A stretch of 64,000 bases of DNA, taken from contig CM069872.1 in assembly GCA_036172665.1 (NCBI GenBank), positions 39,108,101 through 39,172,100 on the forward strand. Direction: 5' to 3'. A program made the position numbers and the translations under genes. This document shows positions 60,314-64,000 of this stretch, piece after piece (the stretch's first letter is position 1; each line of letters opens with the position of its first letter). Source of the stretch: Prosopocoilus inquinatus. Lineage: Eukaryota > Arthropoda > Insecta > Coleoptera > Lucanidae. The notes below the pieces were generated by a model, which made no database searches, was not told the DNA's origin, and worked only from the letters and a program-made list of their open reading frames with translations.

Positions 60314-60658
60314 AAAAATTTCGTAAGTCGTTTCTGATTGCAATGAATCCCTCGAGCATCCTCTGTACAGCTGTTTCAGACCTATTTGATGCTTCGTCAG
60401 AAGAAGCGTAGCTCGACAGTTTCACTCCAAAGCAAAACGACTTGTCTAAGGATATTCGCAAATGCAATGTAAAAGTAATGAAAAGCTTAAGTAGTGTCAT
60501 CTTGCGATTGTTTTTGACATTGCGTTATGTTTTGACAGAAAGCATGGTCGCCTTGTGTGGGTTGACTGATTACGCAGCAAACTGGCTTCAATCTGTCAAT
60601 CCTAATGCGATGTCAGGTCAAAAAACGATCGCAGGATGTTCCTACTTAAGCTTTTTCT
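60314..60658. mobile_element. short non-coding element, copy 3 (345 bp, 13-bp target duplication)
   Basis: Flanked by ATATTTATTTTCA at 60301-60313 and 60659-60671. The longest copy: GTTTCTGATTGCAATGAATC, CCTCGAG, CTGTACAGCTGTTTCAG, then a centre with CTTCGTCAGAAGAAGCGTAG and GACTTGTCTAAGGATATTCG, GACAGAAAGCATGGTCGCC, and GATGTCAGGTCAAAAAACGA near the right end. Copies 1 and 2 look like different internal deletions of this form. An 81-codon frame inside has no family motif. Confidence 0.8.
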
Positions 60659-60709
60659 ATATTTATTTTCATTTAAAAAATATTTGAAAAGTAAATTAAA
60701 AATGTCTTA

Positions 60710-60836
60710 GGGCCAGTTTTTCAATCACAAGTTAACTTTAACTTTCAGTTTATTGCCATGGAAACAATTGTCTTCGTACTTATTCCATGGAAATAAACCG
60801 AGAGTTAAGGTTAACCTGTGATTGAAAAACTGGGCC
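60710..60836. mobile_element. Tourist-like MITE, 127 bp, TTA duplication
   Basis: Ends GGGCCAGTTTTTCAATCACA and the complement of TGTGATTGAAAAACTGGGCC, flanked by TTA at 60707-60709 and 60837-60839. The whole element folds on itself around CCATGG. Few mismatches, so relatively young. Confidence 0.85.
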
Positions 60837-61212
60837 TTAATGACAGATACTACTTTGAGTGAGGTTGGTTAGCCTGGCACGTATCTCCACAGCTATTTGT
60901 TTTATTTTAGCAACTACGCGTACCGCTGAAGCAATTACTCATAGTTGTTCGCTAATGGACAAGTTTTAATAGGATTGATTATTTGATTATTTAAAACAAC
61001 TTGGTGTAAAATTGAATTTAAAAATAAACGATAACTTAAAAATTAGCTCTTTATTTTCATTTTTTAATCTACCCTTTCGACCTTTTTATCTCCAATTTGT
61101 AAGTATTCTTTTCTTTATTTCTTCTCTGCATATGTTATGTATTTAAACGTCATAAGTTTTTCTAAGTTTAAAAGGCGTTCTGCTAGTTTATTGAAAACCT
61201 GTAGTACACTAA

Positions 61213-61352
61213 GGGCCGTTTTCATAATCAGACTTTAAATTTTCTTTAGTTACTGTAGTAGTTACTTTATCCTAAAAAAATACATTTGTTTCCCTATACT
61301 TAAAGTGACTTTAAATTAAAGCTTCCTTAAAATCTGATTATGAAAATGGCCG
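61213..61352. mobile_element. Tourist-like MITE, 140 bp, TAA duplication
   Basis: Ends GGGCCGTTTTCATAATCAGA and the complement of TCTGATTATGAAAATGGCCG, flanked by TAA at 61210-61212 and 61353-61355. Abuts the next MITE, sharing the TAA. Confidence 0.85.
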
Positions 61353-61355
61353 TAA

Positions 61356-61482
61356 GGCCCGGTTTTATAAATGAAAGTTAACTTTAACTCCCACTTTATT
61401 GCCATAACAACAACTGCGTTCACAATTATTAGCATGGGAATAAACCAATAATTAAAGCCAACTTGCCTTTATAATACCGGAC
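61356..61482. mobile_element. Tourist-like MITE, degenerate, 127 bp
   Basis: Starts GGCCCGGTTTTATAAATGAA right after TAA and ends ATAATACCGGAC. Its core GTTAACTTTAACT..CACTTTATTGCCAT is shared with the element at 60710, so the two are one family. The right flank lacks TAA. Confidence 0.65.
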
Positions 61483-61563
61483 ACAAAAGTGTCCAAAGGT
61501 CACTGAAATTTCCTTTCTAGGATTTCAATGTTTTGCCTTCTTCCTTTCATTTCTTTTTGTTTT

Positions 61564-61777
61564 TTCTTCCATACATGTAAACCACATAATCTTCCATTTA
61601 TGTCGCCTTTCCTTATTAGATATTATTCCAATATTAGGCTGAATCGAAATTTCTTCGAAAGTTTTTCTTTTTCTTCCATACATGTAAACCACATTATCTT
61701 CCATTTACGTCCCCTTTCCTTAATATACATATTTTTTCCAGTATTAGGCTTAATCGAAATTTATTCGTAACTTACGG
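61564..61777. repeat. 107-bp tandem duplication
   Basis: TTCTTCCATACATGTAAACC..CTTCCATTTATG..GTATTAGGCT-type sequence repeats at 61564 and 61671 with about 85 percent identity. Non-coding. Confidence 0.8.
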
Positions 61778-61811
61778 ATATTTGCTGTTATATCGCTTTT
61801 CCGAGTATGCT

Positions 61812-61949
61812 GTATTTAATCAAAAATATTTTATTAAATTTAGCTTCTGTGGTCGATACAATGCATTTTCTTTCTGTGAGTGTACACTTAGAAGTGCATT
61901 AGATCAACCAAAAAAAGCCAAATTTAACAAAATATTTTTGATTAAATAT
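61812..61949. repeat. hairpin with 33-bp arms
   Basis: GTATTTAATCAAAAATATTT..AAATTTAGC and its mirror GCCAAATTTAACAAAATATT..TTAAATA surround a 72-bp loop. Either a small MITE or an old palindrome. Confidence 0.6.
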
Positions 61950-62639
61950 AGTCAATAGCAATGGTTTGGTTGATCCCATGCAGTTTTCTTTCTGAGTGTA
62001 GTTTTCTTTTTTTCCTTTTAATCTACTTTCCTGTATCTTTTTCATTTTCTTAACCTTTTTGCTTCCTATTAGTTTAGTTGATTTAAGCATTACTCTGACG
62101 TTTTTTCAGCTGTATTATTTACAACTTATATCCACAGGCTGTCCCTTAAACGTATTTAAAACCTAATTTTGCCAAGATCTTTGTCTGTTTAGTGATTTTA
62201 TTACTGATTAGTTTATTCTCACATGGTTTCTTTAGAGAATTAGCTAAGAAAAACAGCTGACAGTACTACAATCAGAGTTGTCGTAGTCGCAATATCCAAT
62301 AGAATCTTAAACAAAAAAAAAAAAAATAATGGAACTCACAAATTAAATAGAAGGATATTGTTAGTGTAATTAACGAATGAATTAAGGAAAAGGAACACTA
62401 ACAGGAGGACAGATAAATTCTGTCACACTTTGCAATCGAACCTGTGGCCCTTTGGTTGCATGCTAAATAATTAATAATTTCTTTAGTTAATCTTTTAAAT
62501 AATGGAAGGTTTGTGGAGCAAATTTTGTCAAACACTTCTGCAAACAAATAAGTTTTTTTTCAGATGAAACTAAAAAGTGAAAATAAGATAATTATTCATT
62601 TTAATGAAAATGAATTTGTCACACTTTATTAAAACAAAA

Positions 62640-63020
62640 AACGTAGGTGTCCCGCAAAATTGTGGACTCTTTTCAGTATATGTAGGTGTATCAACGATAT
62701 AACCTCTCTGAGGCGAGATAATATTAGTTTTCCATGTATGCTGATGATACTAACAATATTATTTCTCACGAGTTTCCTGAAATCATTCAAACAAAATGCA
62801 ACGCATTTTTGTATCATCTGCAGGGTTAGTTTGAGGATGCACTACCTATACTGTTTTAATGGAAATAAAACCCAATTCTACTTTTTCCGTAATTATCAGA
62901 AAATTTGTAATACACCAAACTTACAGACAGATATCTATGTGCCCGCCTAATGCATTTTCAACAACATTTTTGGGTCCGCACCTTAAGGATCACCGTCTCT
63001 AAGGATCACTGTCTGTCTAA
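62640..63020 (+). pseudogene. LINE reverse-transcriptase fossil with the YADD box
   Basis: Fragments in order: NVGVPQNCGLFSVYV near 62640 (the GVPQGS..LFS.Y block), FSMYADDTNNIISHEFPEII near 62732, CNAFLYHLQG, then NGNKTQFYFFRN near 62855 and TFLGPHLKDHRL near 62965. YADDTN is the catalytic box of Jockey/CR1-type LINEs. Frameshifts and stops throughout. Possible C-terminal scraps continue to about 63550 but are not readable with confidence. Confidence 0.75.
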
Positions 63021-64000
63021 TTTAAACTTTCTCAATCATGCAGAGACTAAAGCCCGTTTCACATTATCCTATAAAATGATACCAGGAAAAGGTATATCAA
63101 GTTTCAGGATAGTGGTAAAACAGTAAAACAAATTATAGCACCATAAAATCGCACAGAAACAGATGTATTTGTGTCTGCTTCATAACATTCTTTGCTAATA
63201 TTTGTTTGTACTATTTTATCGTAACATAAATTAATATAATGTAAAAGAGCCTTTACATGTAGTACTTGTTCTAGGGAGGTTACTAATGTTGTAAACTTAT
63301 CTTTGCATGTGAATTGTGTATGTTCAAAAACAAATCAAAATTTACATGATATTAACAATAGCTAGCTAGAAATAAATAACAATCGTATTCTCGCGAACAA
63401 AATTTAAGGTGATTCCTGGGGTCTCCAATCAAGTAGGTTTTAAAACCTTCAATAGATTTACCTAGAAACGTAACAAGTCATAATCACAAAAAGAGATTTA
63501 AACAATATTGTATGTTTTGTTGATTGTGGTCTATAATTAGGTAGAAATTTAGACTGGGTAATTAAAGCACTTCCTAATTGAATAGGATTATTAAGTAGTA
63601 TCATATATTTTCTGTCCTCCTGTTAGTGTTTCTTTTCTTAATTAATTTAATATTATAGGTATATCTTATTTAGTTTTATTTATAAATGCAAGGTCTGTAT
63701 AACACGGTGTTATTTTTTGTATAAGATTTGTGAAAAACTAACCGTGAAGAGTCAAATTAATCAATAAACATTCACCAGGGTAACTTGTCTGATGTCCGGT
63801 TTCTGAAACAATGTATAACTTTAGGTGGAGATAAACTCACCATAACTTCTAAAAATCGTTTCTCAAAACTTTATCTGTAGGTAAAGCGTATACGTAGCAA
63901 CGTAAACAATTCTTCTTTTCATAAAGTTATCTGTCAAGAAAAATTATGTTTACCTAAAGTTATTTATCGTTTCAAAAACCGGGCATCGGTCACCTTATAA
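63021..64000. other. AT-rich, probably LINE tail and intron
   Basis: The fragment KVIPGVSNQVGFKTFNRFT near 63400-63460 might be a LINE C-terminus. Nothing else recognised. Confidence 0.35.

Larger units (their letters stand above)
2795..64000 (-). other. probable giant liprin-alpha intron (plus possible upstream DNA)
   Basis: Above the exon acceptor no further host coding exon could be recognised on either strand; every protein-like stretch traces to a transposase or reverse transcriptase, or is unidentified. Since the exon begins in phase 0 and continues an existing coiled coil, at least one upstream exon must lie further along the minus strand. Non-coding 5' exons inside the window cannot be excluded. 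Confidence 0.55.

Noticed and set aside
1..64000. CRISPR arrays, tRNA or rRNA genes, bacterial operons, viral gene clusters
   Set aside because: No regularly spaced identical repeats with unique spacers, no cloverleaf with T-arm and anticodon arm, no runs of adjacent long ORFs. The tandem array at 4-7 kb has long diverged units and is a satellite.

Overview
This window looks like AT-rich nuclear DNA of an insect, possibly a beetle, though nothing here fixes the order. It has one short spliced exon, a very long stretch without host coding sequence, and many decayed transposons typical of arthropods (mariner, Tc1-like, R1-clade and other LINEs, Tourist-like MITEs, LTR remnants). I found no bacterial-style operons, no tRNA or rRNA genes and no CRISPR array.

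The only convincing host coding sequence is one minus-strand, 34-codon, phase-0 exon at 2693-2794. It encodes part of the N-terminal coiled coil of liprin-alpha, a presynaptic active-zone scaffold protein. No neighbouring liprin-alpha exon was recognised, so most of the window (about 2795-64000) is best read as one giant 5' intron, or intron plus upstream sequence. The rest of the window is repeats.

Layout. 0.7-2.4 kb: an inverted-repeat element, then a three-copy diverged repeat holding a strong hairpin. 4.1-7.2 kb: a seven-unit satellite array whose fourth unit carries a 162-bp LTR-like insertion with a GATAT target duplication. 9.5-12.5 kb: mariner-like remnants, two fold-back elements and a CAG-bearing palindrome. 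13.9-18.1 kb: a mariner-like element with roughly 700-bp inverted arms, a D,D41D-type transposase and a 397-bp insertion. 18.8-19.9 kb: a palindromic cluster related to that element. 20.1-22.4 kb: a dead Tc1-like transposon with a short non-coding element inserted in its left arm. 22.7-27.0 kb: inverted copies of a non-coding element with a tandem pair of LTR-like units. 31.7-36.0 kb: fossils of at least two R1-clade LINEs and one other LINE. 37.5-44.1 kb: inverted termini, a fold-back element with a transposase tail, a hairpin and a LINE RT scrap. 45.6-47.6 kb: a LINE RT scrap and a complete but dead 1.29-kb mariner. 49-50.2 kb: two inverted-repeat elements. 52.7-55.9 kb: a 380-bp solo LTR, an unidentified Cys-containing reading frame and a head-to-head permuted repeat. 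56-64 kb: a TA-flanked fold-back MITE, diverged repeats, a third copy of the short element, three Tourist-like MITEs and a LINE RT fossil.

No set of genes here works together. The biology is one neuronal-scaffold exon beside a transposon-built intron. The most unusual items are the short element family with 12-13 bp target duplications but no tail or coding capacity, the LTR-like insertion whose empty site survives in neighbouring satellite units, the non-coding LTR-like element with inverted copies, and the permuted head-to-head repeat at 55.5 kb. All homology statements come from reading the sequence by eye.
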